Assembly: GCA_944325095.1 (NCBI GenBank)
Contig: CALUYV010000007.1
Span: 1 to 42,675 of the forward strand
Length of the DNA: 42,675 bases
Source of the DNA: Candidatus Gastranaerophilales bacterium
Lineage (GTDB): Bacteria; Cyanobacteriota; Vampirovibrionia; Gastranaerophilales; Gastranaerophilaceae
Direction of reading: 5' to 3'
Shown: piece after piece, positions 1 to 8,173 of the stretch
How the letters are laid out: each line of letters begins with the position of its first letter
How positions within the stretch are numbered: the first letter of the stretch is position 1
The notes under the pieces: model-generated
Told to the model about the DNA's origin: nothing
The model's database searches: none
Seen by the model: only the letters and a program-made list of their open reading frames with translations
Made by a program: the position numbers and the translations under genes

Positions 1-476
1 GCATGACCTATTTCATGAAAAACAGCCGTTCCGAATTTGTCAACATTTACAAAAATTCTATTTTTACCTGAGAAAAAACCTGCATTATTTCCATTCACAT
101 ACGGAGCAAGAACTCTTTTTAAAGTAACCTTTTTTAATTTATTGAAAGACTCCTTCATTGGTATATTTTTTTCCTGCTGACTCAAAAAATCATTGTATAA
201 CTTTTGAATCTCTCGTGGAGTTTTATTTGAAAAATCAAGAATCTTAGTGCCGGTGTTTGAAGAACTTAATGCTTCGTCAATTGCAGCACGCAACTCGTTT
301 TTATCCACATTAGTATTTAGATTTCTGACACCGTTCACATAGAGTCTGCCGACAGGTGTCATCGGTGCAAGAACAATAGCAGAAGCAGCGATGCCGGCTG
401 TTGTAACAGCAGCCCCGCGGCGGGCAATCCCCGGTTTTTTATATTGAGTACCGTCATTTGTTGTAATAATTTTCAT
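1..476 (-). CDS. Putative zinc metallopeptidase, N-terminal part (cut by window edge)
   Basis: The gene runs off the left edge; 158 codons are visible and open. The start is the ATG at 474-476, preceded on the minus strand by AAAGGT. The protein begins MKIITTNDGTQYKKPG, has a hydrophobic alanine/valine-rich stretch at about residues 21-42, then a helical region. The last visible residues read VFHEIGHA, an HExxH zinc-binding and catalytic motif of the kind found in zincin metallopeptidases. The rest of the active site lies outside the window, so family and third ligand cannot be named. The hydrophobic stretch could be a membrane anchor. It lies 98 bp downstream of rex on the same strand but seems to have its own promoter. 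Peptidase activity is inferred from one motif. Confidence 0.65.
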   Translation of the reverse strand, partial: MKIITTNDGTQYKKPGIARRGAAVTTAGIAASAIVLAPMTPVGRLYVNGVRNLNTNVDKNELRAAIDEALSSSNTGTKILDFSNKTPREIQKLYNDFLSQQEKNIPMKESFNKLKKVTLKRVLAPYVNGNNAGFFSGKNRIFVNVDKFGTAVFHEIGH

Positions 477-502
477 AAAGACCTTTCTTTTTCTACATAT
501 CA

Positions 503-530
503 ATTATATCCAGTTATAAAACATGAACAA
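503..530 (-). promoter_or_regulatory. Promoter of the metallopeptidase-like gene
   Basis: On the minus strand a perfect -10 box TATAAT (503-508) lies 16 bp downstream of TTGTTC (525-530), a 4/6 match to the -35 consensus. It sits about 30 bp before the ATG. Upstream, at 546-566, is the inverted repeat TTACATA-N7-TATGTAA, which may be an operator or part of the end of the rex transcript. Confidence 0.5.
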
Positions 531-574
531 AATAAATTTTGCGGGTTACATAGTTAAGATATGTAAAAATTTGA

Positions 575-1189
575 CTAAATATTATATGTAAACTGCAAAA
601 AGTTCCCCATCAGGTTTTCATTCCAAACCTGTACGGTTTCGGGCACTTCAAGAACGGTCGGGGTAAAGTTCCAGATATATTTAATATTTGATTTGACAAT
701 AAGATTTGCTGTCTTTTGCGCAAACATTCCCGGCACGGTAAGTATCGCAATTTCTGTTCCGTCACCGAGAACAGAATCCGGCAGAGAGTTTATATCAAGA
801 ATTTTTTTACCGTTAATTTCGGTACCGATTTTGCTTTTATCATTATCAAATAAACTGATTATATTTAATCCGTAACTTGTAAAATTATCATATTTCGCAA
901 GTGCCATTCCGAGATTTCCCGCCCCGATTATATAGGCTTTTTTAGATTTTTCAAAACCAAGAGTTCTTTCTATTGAAGTTTTTAAATCTTGCACAATGTA
1001 ACCGACTCTTGATTTGCCGGAATAATTCAAAAGATTAATATCTTTTCTCACCTGAGAATCATCTATGCGCAAAAGTGTTGCAATTTGTTTACTTGAAATA
1101 TACTCTTTCCCTTCGTATATATAATCTCGTAAAATGCAGTGATAGAGCGTCAAACGGTTTATTACTTTTTCTGAAAAATATTTATCCAT
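575..1189 (-). CDS. rex: Redox-sensing transcriptional repressor Rex
   Basis: Rex senses the NADH/NAD+ ratio: NAD+-bound Rex sits on DNA and NADH releases it, derepressing fermentation and respiration genes. The N-terminal winged helix is visible (SSKQIATLLRIDDSQVRKD), followed by a Rossmann fold with GAGNLGMALA and a C-terminal segment that swaps between subunits. About 204 residues is normal for the family. The frame opens at an ATG at 1202-1204, but I prefer the ATG at 1187-1189 (MDKYFSEK): a perfect TATAAT box overlaps the first ATG and lies exactly six bases before the second, which would make the mRNA leaderless. No classical Rex operator (TTGTGA-N6-TCACAA type) is visible in this promoter region. 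Confidence 0.9.
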   Translation of the reverse strand: MDKYFSEKVINRLTLYHCILRDYIYEGKEYISSKQIATLLRIDDSQVRKDINLLNYSGKSRVGYIVQDLKTSIERTLGFEKSKKAYIIGAGNLGMALAKYDNFTSYGLNIISLFDNDKSKIGTEINGKKILDINSLPDSVLGDGTEIAILTVPGMFAQKTANLIVKSNIKYIWNFTPTVLEVPETVQVWNENLMGNFLQFTYNI

Positions 1190-1201
1190 ACAAATATTAT
1201 A
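1190..1201 (-). promoter_or_regulatory. -10 box of rex, leaderless arrangement
   Basis: TATAAT at 1196-1201 (minus strand) is followed by six bases, ATTTGT, and then the ATG of rex. Transcription would begin at or next to the A of ATG. No ribosome binding site is present. Confidence 0.55.
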
Positions 1202-1232
1202 CATAAAAGATAATAATTATTAATTTTAATGG

Positions 1233-1244
1233 TATAATTTTTGT
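1233..1244 (+). promoter_or_regulatory. -10 box of the ybgC operon, leaderless arrangement
   Basis: TATAAT at 1233-1238 is followed by TTTTGT and the ATG at 1245. The layout mirrors the divergent rex start (TATAAT-ATTTGT-ATG). No ribosome binding site is seen, and the -35 region is poor. Confidence 0.55.
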
Positions 1245-1667
1245 ATGAAACATATATTTGAACAAAAAGTTTATTATTCCGATACGGATTCATACGGAGT
1301 TGTCTGGCACGGCTCTTATTTAAGATGGCTGGAAATGGGCAGAATTGAATATTGCGAAGATCTTGGTTTAAACTTGATAGATTTGCAAAATCAGGATATA
1401 GTTCTTCCTGTTACAAATATGAACATCAAGTATAAAAGTTCCGCAAAACTTAATGATGATATTATTATTGAAACTGAAATTACGGAATTAAAAAGTTACA
1501 GCGTAACTTTCAAACAATTTATAAAGTCAAAAGAAACACTAAAAACCTTTGTGGAAGCAGATGTGGTTGTAGTAGCCATCAATAATGACGGAAAATTATA
1601 CAGAAAACTTCCGGAAATTCTTTCCAACAAGTTTAATGAGGTTTTGAAATGTCCGGCACTCGTTTAA
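1245..1667 (+). CDS. ybgC: Acyl-CoA thioesterase, YbgC/4HBT hotdog family
   Basis: A hotdog-fold thioesterase expected to hydrolyse acyl-CoA or acyl-carrier-protein thioesters in the cytoplasm. The family signature is at the N-terminus, YSDTDSYGVVWHGSYLRWLE at about residues 10-29, where the Asp of DTD is the catalytic carboxylate and the His of WHGSY is conserved. At 140 residues it has the usual length. It is first in a three-gene plus-strand cluster with the pseudouridine synthase and coaE; its end overlaps the next gene by 19 bp, suggesting coupled translation. The physiological substrate cannot be read from sequence; in proteobacteria homologs act near the Tol-Pal system, but no tol genes are here. 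Confidence 0.85.
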   Translation: MKHIFEQKVYYSDTDSYGVVWHGSYLRWLEMGRIEYCEDLGLNLIDLQNQDIVLPVTNMNIKYKSSAKLNDDIIIETEITELKSYSVTFKQFIKSKETLKTFVEADVVVVAINNDGKLYRKLPEILSNKFNEVLKCPALV

Positions 1668-2386
1668 ATAAATACATTGCCTCTTCAGGATTATGCTCCA
1701 GAAGAAAGGCTGATGAATTAATAGAAAGCGGAGTTGTAGTTGTTAACGGGAAAAAGATTAGTGAACCGGGATATCTTGTACAGCAAAAAGACAAAGTTTT
1801 TGTCAACAATAAACTCATTCATCCCGTAAAACACGAATATTACAGATTTTATAAACCTGCAGGATATATAACGACTGCAGACGATGAAAAAGGGCGCAAA
1901 ACAATATATGACCTGCTGCCTGAAAATCTGCATCACTTAAAACCTGTCGGACGGCTGGATAAGGATTCAACAGGGCTTTTAATACTGACAAATGACGGGG
2001 ATTTAATCAATGCACTTTCCCATCCTTCCGTAAAGGTTCCTAAAATTTACCGGGTAACAATTAATGGGAAAATAACCCAGAACGACATTGATACAATGTA
2101 TAAAGGTATAGAAATTGAACCGGGCAAAATTGCATACGCTGAAGTTGATGTTCTGGAAATTGATTCAAATCACACGGTTATGGAAATCGTACTTTATCAG
2201 GGGCTGAACAGGCAGATAAGAAAAATGTTTGAACATCTGGGACATGAGGTAATTTCTTTGAAACGGACACAGCATGCAATATTAAATCTTGACGGGTTGA
2301 AACGAGGAGAATATAAACCGGTAAAACCGGGACAAATAAAAGATTTGAAAAACTTTTTAAACAGGATAACAAATAAAAATGATTAA
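1649..2386 (+). CDS. rluB: 23S rRNA pseudouridine synthase, RluB/RsuA family
   Basis: Isomerises uridine to pseudouridine in rRNA. An S4 RNA-binding domain occupies about residues 1-60 (RLNKYIASSGLCSRRKADEL), followed by the catalytic domain with the signature GRLDKDSTGLLILTNDG, in which the Asp of RLD is the nucleophile. The conserved C-terminal YQGLNRQIRKMFE motif is also present. The 245-residue length fits RluB/RsuA/RluE/RluF enzymes; RluB (position 2605, E. coli numbering) is the commonest assignment but the exact target is inferred. The start ATG lies inside the preceding gene with GAGGT just upstream, and the stop overlaps coaE by 8 bp. Confidence 0.88.
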   Translation: MSGTRLNKYIASSGLCSRRKADELIESGVVVVNGKKISEPGYLVQQKDKVFVNNKLIHPVKHEYYRFYKPAGYITTADDEKGRKTIYDLLPENLHHLKPVGRLDKDSTGLLILTNDGDLINALSHPSVKVPKIYRVTINGKITQNDIDTMYKGIEIEPGKIAYAEVDVLEIDSNHTVMEIVLYQGLNRQIRKMFEHLGHEVISLKRTQHAILNLDGLKRGEYKPVKPGQIKDLKNFLNRITNKND

Positions 2387-2951
2387 ATTTGCAATTACCG
2401 GCAATATTGCAAGCGGGAAAACCTCCGTTGAAGAAATATTATCAGAACATAATTATCCGGTTTTAGACACGGATAAAGTCTGCCACAAATTATTATTTGA
2501 ATTGGACGAAATAAAAAACGAATTTAAAAATTTCGATGTTTTTGATGCAAATGGGGAAATCTCACGCGAAAAACTCGGACATCTTGTATTTGATAATGAG
2601 AAATTAAAACAAAAACTTGAAAATATATTATACCCGGTTGTACGAATTGAAATAGAAAAATTTTTCAAAAAAAATAAAAATAAGAAAGCGGCATTTGCGG
2701 CTGTTCCTTTATTATTTGAAGCAAAAATGGAGAGTTTATTTGACAAAATATTATTTATCTATTGTGATGATAAAATTCGGCTTAAACGGCTAATGGAAAG
2801 AAACAACTATGACAAAACCTATGCTCAAAAAAGATTAGATTCACAGATGGAACAAAGTTTAAAAATATCAAAATCAGACATAATAATAAATAATAATTCA
2901 GACAAAACAGCACTAAGGCAAGAAGTCGAGGATTTTATAAAAGAATTGTAA
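2379..2951 (+). CDS. coaE: Dephospho-CoA kinase
   Basis: Catalyses the last step of coenzyme A biosynthesis, ATP-dependent phosphorylation of dephospho-CoA. The P-loop is at residues 8-16 (GNIASGKTS), followed by the substrate-binding region VLDTDKVCHKLL and the lid region with RLKRLMERNNY. The 190-residue length is slightly below the usual 200. It overlaps the pseudouridine synthase by 8 bp, with AGGA upstream of the ATG inside that gene. It ends the first plus-strand cluster, 57 bp before the ATP synthase operon. Confidence 0.92.
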   Translation: MIKFAITGNIASGKTSVEEILSEHNYPVLDTDKVCHKLLFELDEIKNEFKNFDVFDANGEISREKLGHLVFDNEKLKQKLENILYPVVRIEIEKFFKKNKNKKAAFAAVPLLFEAKMESLFDKILFIYCDDKIRLKRLMERNNYDKTYAQKRLDSQMEQSLKISKSDIIINNNSDKTALRQEVEDFIKEL

Positions 2952-2959
2952 AAACTATT

Positions 2960-2988
2960 TGCAGAAAAAATTTTTCGGTGATAACATG
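2960..2988 (+). promoter_or_regulatory. Putative promoter of the ATP synthase operon
   Basis: TTGCAG (2960-2965), a 17-bp spacer and TAACAT (2983-2988) preceded by TGA form an extended -10 type promoter ahead of atpB. The match is modest, and read-through from coaE is also possible. Confidence 0.35.
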
Positions 2989-3008
2989 AGATTTGTGAAG
3001 GGAGCAAA

Positions 3009-3698
3009 ATGGAACACTGGACTTATAATTTAAACATATTAGGACATGGTGTAACAATTAATATGGATACATTAATTACAATGTGGTTTACTATGTTGAT
3101 ATTAATTGTTACGGCATTCATAACAACCAGAAATCTAAAAATGGTTCCGGGCAAATTGCAGTTATGCGCAGAAGGTGTAATTAAATATTTCAATAATATT
3201 GCAAAAGCAAGTATGGGAAATGACAATGCGCAAAAGCATATTGCAATAATTCTGACATTATTTATGTTTATCTTAACAGCAAACCTTGTGGGACAATTGC
3301 CGCTCAGGCTTATACACCTTGCAACAGGTGAATTTGCTTCCCCGAATAATGATATAAATATGACTGCTGCAATGGCAATTGTAGTATCTATATATTACAT
3401 ATTCTTTGGAGTAAAGAAAAACGGATTCAAATTCTTTTTCAAAGGTTTCAGTATTGACGGCATAATTATTACTCTGGTAGATTTGCTGGAAATATTTGTA
3501 AGACCGTTTTCGCTTGCACTTCGACTTTTTGCAAATATCCTTGCGGGCGAGTTGCTTGTGGCTACTTTTATAAGTTTATTTGCGCTGGTAATACCTTTGC
3601 CGTTTATGTTATTTGAATTATTCGTAGCATTAATTCAGGCTCTGGTATTTACGCTTTTGTCAACAACATATATATCAATGGCAATACAGGAAGAGTAG
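3009..3698 (+). CDS. atpB: F-type ATP synthase subunit a
   Basis: Integral membrane subunit of F0 that forms the two half-channels delivering ions to the c-ring. Several hydrophobic helices are visible, and the conserved helix contains RPFSLALRLFANILAGELL, whose second Arg (ALRLFAN) is the essential residue facing the c-subunit carboxylate. The length is 229 residues. GGGAG lies just upstream of the ATG. It heads the operon; no atpI is seen before it, although many operons, including cyanobacterial ones, start with atpI. Confidence 0.95.
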   Translation: MEHWTYNLNILGHGVTINMDTLITMWFTMLILIVTAFITTRNLKMVPGKLQLCAEGVIKYFNNIAKASMGNDNAQKHIAIILTLFMFILTANLVGQLPLRLIHLATGEFASPNNDINMTAAMAIVVSIYYIFFGVKKNGFKFFFKGFSIDGIIITLVDLLEIFVRPFSLALRLFANILAGELLVATFISLFALVIPLPFMLFELFVALIQALVFTLLSTTYISMAIQEE

Positions 3699-3724
3699 AA
3701 CTTAAAAATAAAGGAGAGAATAAA

Positions 3725-3961
3725 ATGGCATTAGAACAAACATTAGATTTAGCAAAATTAGGAGCAGGTATTGCAATCGGATTTGGTGCAATCGGCGGAG
3801 GTTTAGGTCTTGGTATAGCAACTAAAGGCGTATTGGATGCAATTGCAAGACAGCCGGAAATCAAAGACGAAGCATTCAAAAACTTCATTATCGGTGCCGG
3901 TCTTGCTGAAGCAACAGCAATTTACGCTTTATTTATCGCAATTATGCTGTTATTCAAATAA
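3725..3961 (+). CDS. atpE: F-type ATP synthase subunit c
   Basis: The c-ring subunit is a 78-residue hairpin of two membrane helices joined by the polar loop ARQPE (residues 41-45). The ion-binding carboxylate is Glu62 in GLAEATAIYA. In Na+-type rings the ligands are a Gln about 33 residues before the Glu and a Ser/Thr directly after it. Here those positions are Leu29 and Ala63, so proton coupling is the better prediction, although the Tyr five residues after the Glu is shared with Na+ rings. AAGGAG precedes the ATG. Confidence 0.95.
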   Translation: MALEQTLDLAKLGAGIAIGFGAIGGGLGLGIATKGVLDAIARQPEIKDEAFKNFIIGAGLAEATAIYALFIAIMLLFK

Positions 3962-3973
3962 GGAATGTTTTAA

Positions 3974-4417
3974 ATGATTGAATTCAATGCTACATTCATA
4001 ATTGCAATGCTGAGTTTTGTAATATTCATATTGATAATGAATGCAATCTTTTATCAGCCTGTACTAAACATCATCAGGAAAAGAGAAGATTACATACAGT
4101 CTAACTATGAAGATTCCGCAAACAGCGAAAAAAATGCAAAACAAATAGATGAAGATAGAGATAAACAGATTAACTCCGTTCAAACAAAGTGCAGAAAAGA
4201 GTTTTATACAGCAGTTAATCAATTGCAGGAAAATGCTGCAGGTAAAATAAAAGATGCAAAAGAAAGCAGCAAAAATGCAATATTGAACGAAAAGAGCAGA
4301 TTATCTCAGGAAGAAGCGGTTTTGCAGCAAAAATTGCAAAGCAGTGTTGTCGAGGATTTGGCAAATTCAATCACCGAAAAACTGTTGAATGCAAATAAAG
4401 TTCATATTAAACAATAA
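3974..4417 (+). CDS. atpF': F-type ATP synthase subunit b' (peripheral stalk)
   Basis: The first of two tandem b-type subunits. One N-terminal membrane helix (about residues 6-27, FIIAMLSFVIFILIMNAIFY) is followed by a long charged coiled coil rich in Glu, Lys and Gln. The length is 147 residues. A second, different b gene follows 12 bp later, so the peripheral stalk is predicted to be a b/b' heterodimer as in cyanobacteria, chloroplasts and some alphaproteobacteria. This is one of the main clues to lineage. Which copy corresponds to b' is inferred from gene order. Confidence 0.85.
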   Translation: MIEFNATFIIAMLSFVIFILIMNAIFYQPVLNIIRKREDYIQSNYEDSANSEKNAKQIDEDRDKQINSVQTKCRKEFYTAVNQLQENAAGKIKDAKESSKNAILNEKSRLSQEEAVLQQKLQSSVVEDLANSITEKLLNANKVHIKQ

Positions 4418-4429
4418 GAGTAATAAAAG

Positions 4430-4942
4430 ATGCAGGAAATTATTTCTATATTAAAAACATTAGCAGAATCAAATACCATAAATTTTATCATAATGGTAAC
4501 ATTGCTCTGGGTAATCGTAAAAAAAATACGGCTTGGAGAATTGTTTGAAAATGCTTCTGAAAAAATCCATAAAAATATAGAAACCTCTGAACAAACAAAA
4601 CAAAAAAGCAGAGAAACTCTTGAATTAAGCAAAAAGAGGATGGAAAATCTACCGGAAGAAATTGCTTCGCTAGAAAAGACCTCAAGAAACAAAATTCAAG
4701 CATTTGAAGATAAAATAAAAAGAAATACAGAGCAGACAATTTCCGATATAAATAAATCAATAAAACGGGTAATGGATATCGAAGAGAAAAAAGTATCAAA
4801 TATTATTACCCAGAAAACATCGAAAGACTCAATTGAACTTGCAAAAAACAAGATTATTGACATACTGAACAAAAATCCGGACTTGCATAATCAATTTATA
4901 CAGCAGAGTTTGGATGAATTAGATAAGGTTAATATACAATGA
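4430..4942 (+). CDS. atpF: F-type ATP synthase subunit b (peripheral stalk)
   Basis: The second b-type subunit, 170 residues: a membrane helix at about residues 18-32 (INFIIMVTLLWVIVKKIRLG) and then a charged coiled coil. It would pair with b' to anchor F1 through the delta subunit. The stop overlaps the atpH start by 4 bp (ATGA), consistent with coupled translation. Confidence 0.88.
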   Translation: MQEIISILKTLAESNTINFIIMVTLLWVIVKKIRLGELFENASEKIHKNIETSEQTKQKSRETLELSKKRMENLPEEIASLEKTSRNKIQAFEDKIKRNTEQTISDINKSIKRVMDIEEKKVSNIITQKTSKDSIELAKNKIIDILNKNPDLHNQFIQQSLDELDKVNIQ

Positions 4943-5478
4943 TAAAAACTTCCGTAATTTCAAAAAACTATGCAAAAGCATTAATAGAAGCAGCAGGAGA
5001 AACCGGTGAATATACAAAATATTACAGCCAGTTGGAAGATGTTTTAAATACTCTTGAAAATTCTCCGGATTTGCAGATTGTTATGGCAAATTCTGCGATT
5101 GCAGTTTCTAAAAAAATTGAAATTATAAACGAAATTTTTGAAAATAAAATAGACCGAAAATTATTGAATTTTTTAAAAATTCTGATACGCAAAAACAGAT
5201 TTAATGAAATAGAGGCAATTAAAGAAATTTTTGAAGATGAAATTTCTAAACTTTCAAACAAAACAAAAGTTGAAATAACCTCGCCGATAGAATTAAATTT
5301 TGAAAACAAAACGGCTATTTTATTTAAACTTGAACATAAATTAAACTGCGAAGTAATTCCGGTATGGAACATTGACGAAAAACTCATTGCAGGATTAATC
5401 TTCAAGATAGGTGATTGCGTAATAGATACAAGCGTAAAAACCAAATTAGAAACATTAAGCAGCGAAATTAACAGGTAA
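4939..5478 (+). CDS. atpH: F-type ATP synthase subunit delta
   Basis: Connects the top of F1 to the peripheral stalk. The N-terminal helical domain begins ISKNYAKALIEAA, a typical OSCP/delta signature, and the C-terminal region has the usual IDTSVKTKLETLSSEI ending (family pattern of D-x-S-x-x-x-x-L near the end). 179 residues is normal. It overlaps atpF by 4 bp and is followed after 9 bp by atpA, with AAGGGGG before that start. Confidence 0.92.
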   Translation: MIKTSVISKNYAKALIEAAGETGEYTKYYSQLEDVLNTLENSPDLQIVMANSAIAVSKKIEIINEIFENKIDRKLLNFLKILIRKNRFNEIEAIKEIFEDEISKLSNKTKVEITSPIELNFENKTAILFKLEHKLNCEVIPVWNIDEKLIAGLIFKIGDCVIDTSVKTKLETLSSEINR

Positions 5479-5487
5479 GGGGGCAGT

Positions 5488-6999
5488 ATGGTATTAATAC
5501 AACCTGAAGAAATAAGTTCAATAATAAAAGATAAAATTGACAACTATGAACTTCAAACAGAAGTTGCAAACACCGGTACGGTTCTGGAAATCGGCGACGG
5601 TATAGCAAGAATTTACGGTTTGCGCAATGTTATGGCAAGCGAACTTGTTATGTTTGAAAACGGCGAAGGTACTCTCGGTATTGCAATGAACCTTGAAGAA
5701 GATAATGTCGGGGTCGTAATACTCGGAGAATATACAAATATTAAAGAAGGAACGGTTGTTAAAACCACCGGAAAAATCGCATCAGTTCCGGTAGGCGAAG
5801 GTCTAATCGGAAGAATTATTGACCCAACAGGCAAACCGCTTGACGGAAAAGGCGAATACAAATATTCAAAAGTTCGTCCTATTGAGCGAGTTGCACCGGG
5901 TATTGTAACAAGAAAATCCGTTCACGAGCCTTTAAAAACAGGTTTAACAGCAATTGATGCGTTAACACCGATTGGCAGAGGTCAAAGAGAACTGATTATC
6001 GGCGACAGACAAACCGGAAAAACCGCAATTGCAATAGATACAATAATCAACCAGAAAGGTAAAGATGTTATATGTATCTATGTTGCAATAGGACAAAAAG
6101 CATCAACAATAGCACACCTTGCCAAAACACTGGAAGATCATGGTGCTATGGATTATTCAATTATTGTATCTTCAACAGCAAACGAATCAGCACCGTTACA
6201 ATATATTGCACCGTTTGCAGGAGTTACAATCGGAGAAGAATTTATGGAACAGGGCAAATCAGTATTGATAATATATGATGACCTGTCAAAACACGCTCAA
6301 GCATACAGAGCAATGAGTCTGCTTTTAAAAAGACCGCCTGGACGTGAAGCTTACCCGGGGGATGTATTCTATCTTCACTCAAGACTTCTTGAAAGAGCGG
6401 TAAAATTAAATGATGAATTAGGCGGCGGCAGCATAACCGCATTACCTATTATTGAAACGCAGGCGGGTGATGTTTCAGCATATATTCCTACAAATGTAAT
6501 TTCTATTACTGACGGGCAGATATTCCTCGAAAGCAACTCATTTAACGCTGGTATCCGTCCGGCTATCAATGCTGGTATTTCTGTATCACGTGTAGGCGGT
6601 GCGGCTCAAACAAAAGCAATTAAACAGGTTGCAGGACAGTTAAGACTTGACCTTGCTCAATACAGAGAACTTGAAGCATTTGCTCAGTTTGCATCTGATC
6701 TTGACGCTATGACTAAAAAACAATTGCTCAGAGGTCAGAAACTTACTGAAGTTTTGAAACAGCAGCAGTACGCTCCGTTGAGTACAGCAGAACAAGTTTC
6801 AATTCTGTTTGCGGCAAATGAAGGAATTTTGGATGATATCGAAAACTCCGACATTGCAAGATTTAAAAAAGAATGGTTTGTATATTTCAACGCAAACTAT
6901 AAAGAATTAATCGAACGGTTAGATGCAGGTTCTGCTTTGTCTGATGAAGATAAAAAGACTCTAACTGAAGGATTAACGGAATTTAAAAGTACTTTCTAA
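5488..6999 (+). CDS. atpA: F-type ATP synthase subunit alpha
   Basis: Non-catalytic nucleotide-binding subunit of the F1 hexamer, 503 residues. The beta-barrel N-terminal domain is followed by the Walker A motif GDRQTGKTA at about residues 171-179, the Walker B region [13 protein letters not shown], and the alpha signature [17 protein letters not shown]. It is full length and highly conserved. It is followed not by atpG directly but by a 68-codon zinc-finger membrane protein. Confidence 0.98.
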   Translation: MVLIQPEEISSIIKDKIDNYELQTEVANTGTVLEIGDGIARIYGLRNVMASELVMFENGEGTLGIAMNLEEDNVGVVILGEYTNIKEGTVVKTTGKIASVPVGEGLIGRIIDPTGKPLDGKGEYKYSKVRPIERVAPGIVTRKSVHEPLKTGLTAIDALTPIGRGQRELIIGDRQTGKTAIAIDTIINQKGKDVICIYVAIGQKASTIAHLAKTLEDHGAMDYSIIVSSTANESAPLQYIAPFAGVTIGEEFMEQGKSVLIIYDDLSKHAQAYRAMSLLLKRPPGREAYPGDVFYLHSRLLERAVKLNDELGGGSITALPIIETQAGDVSAYIPTNVISITDGQIFLESNSFNAGIRPAINAGISVSRVGGAAQTKAIKQVAGQLRLDLAQYRELEAFAQFASDLDAMTKKQLLRGQKLTEVLKQQQYAPLSTAEQVSILFAANEGILDDIENSDIARFKKEWFVYFNANYKELIERLDAGSALSDEDKKTLTEGLTEFKSTF

Positions 7000-7016
7000 A
7001 ATAAGGAGAAAAGAGA

Positions 7017-7223
7017 ATGAAATGCTATTACCACCATGACAGAGATGCGTTTGGAGTTTGCAAGGTCTGCGGAAAAGGGCTTTGCCTGGAATGCATGGAT
7101 ACAAAATCCCCTGAAGTTAAATGCAAAACTAAATGCGGCAGCGGGATGAGTTTATATCAAATAGTCACAGCGTTAGCATTTCTGATTATTATAGCCCTTT
7201 TATTGGTTAGTATATTTGAATAA
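7017..7223 (+). CDS. Small B-box-like zinc-finger membrane protein inside the atp operon
   Basis: A 68-residue protein with AAGGAG ahead of its ATG, 17 bp after atpA and 9 bp before atpG, so almost certainly cotranscribed with them. The N-terminal half has a B-box-like metal-binding pattern: Cys3, His6/His7, Cys15, Cys18, Cys23, Cys26 (CKVCGKGLCLEC), with two more Cys at about 36 and 40. The C-terminal half is one membrane helix (about residues 47-66, rich in Leu, Ile and Ala). Predicted topology is a cytosolic zinc finger tethered to the membrane. Its function is unknown; the location suggests a role in assembly or regulation of the ATP synthase, which is inference from position only. Confidence 0.8.
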   Translation: MKCYYHHDRDAFGVCKVCGKGLCLECMDTKSPEVKCKTKCGSGMSLYQIVTALAFLIIIALLLVSIFE

Positions 7224-7232
7224 GGTAAAACA

Positions 7233-8162
7233 ATGGCTAATTTAAAAGAAATAAAAAACAGAATACAGAGTATAGAAAGCACAAAAAAAATTACACGTGC
7301 AATGAAGATGGTTGCAGCGGCAAGAGTAAAAAAATCAGAATCTGCCGTAAAAGCATCCCGTCCATATACTAAAGAACTTGTATCTATGTTTCAAAAACTA
7401 CTGAATTCGGTTCCGGAATTCAGCAAGGACACATTAAAAATCAAATATGCTATTGATGACTATTGCAATTTGCTCGCAAAAAGAGAAATAAAAACAGTCG
7501 GACTGCTGGTTATTACCTCCAATAAAGGACTTGCAGGGGCTTATAATGCAAATGTCGTTAAAGAGACCTTAAAAAAGATAAAAGAATATAAAAAACAAAA
7601 TATAGAAACTGTATTATTCATAGCCGGACAAAAAGGAATTTCTGCCTTGAGAAAGAGATGTCAGGCACTCGGTTGTCCGATAGCAAAAAAATATTTCTCC
7701 GCAATAGATAAGCCTTCTCCTATAGAAGCAAGAGATATTGCAGAAGATATGGCTGAATACTATGTGGAAGGCAAAATTGACAAAGTTGAAATCGTAACCA
7801 CCCGATTCAAAAACATGATGAGTTATTTTGTTGAAGATTGGGCTGTACTGCCTGTTGAAGGTGTAATTGACGAGCACACAAAAATTACGGATAATGTAAT
7901 TGATCCGTTAATGGAATTCATGCCGGATGTACATCATATATTACAAAAAATTGTACCGATGTATATGACAAATATTTTTTATCAGGCTCTTCTGGAGGCT
8001 CAGGCAAGCGAGTTGGCATCTCGTATGACATCTATGTCTGCTGCGACAACAAATGCTGAAAAAATGATTTCCGAATTATCTATCGAATACAACAAAACAA
8101 GACAGTTCAACATCACTCAGGAAATTATTGAAGTCGTTAACGGCGCAAATGCATTGAAATAA
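7233..8162 (+). CDS. atpG: F-type ATP synthase subunit gamma
   Basis: Central rotating shaft of F1, 309 residues. The N-terminal coiled-coil signature (IQSIESTKKITRAMKMVAAA) and the C-terminal signature (SELASRMTSMSAATTNA, ending EIIEVVNGANALK) are clear. The redox-related insertion of roughly 30 residues that cyanobacterial and chloroplast gamma subunits carry in the middle appears absent: the segment after WAVLPVEGVIDEH is as short as in ordinary bacteria. The operon ends here without atpD (beta) and atpC (epsilon), which must lie elsewhere, as they do in cyanobacteria. Confidence 0.96.
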   Translation: MANLKEIKNRIQSIESTKKITRAMKMVAAARVKKSESAVKASRPYTKELVSMFQKLLNSVPEFSKDTLKIKYAIDDYCNLLAKREIKTVGLLVITSNKGLAGAYNANVVKETLKKIKEYKKQNIETVLFIAGQKGISALRKRCQALGCPIAKKYFSAIDKPSPIEARDIAEDMAEYYVEGKIDKVEIVTTRFKNMMSYFVEDWAVLPVEGVIDEHTKITDNVIDPLMEFMPDVHHILQKIVPMYMTNIFYQALLEAQASELASRMTSMSAATTNAEKMISELSIEYNKTRQFNITQEIIEVVNGANALK

Positions 8163-8173
8163 AAAACATTTTC

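Noticed and set aside
1190-1244. Rex operator in the rex/ybgC promoter region
   Set aside because: No TTGTGA-type inverted repeat is present.
3725-3961. Na+-translocating c-ring
   Set aside because: The Tyr after the Glu fits, but the Gln and Ser/Thr ligands are Leu29 and Ala63, so proton coupling is more likely.
5022-5543. 173-codon minus-strand frame
   Set aside because: Shadow of atpH and atpA, both strongly conserved on the plus strand.
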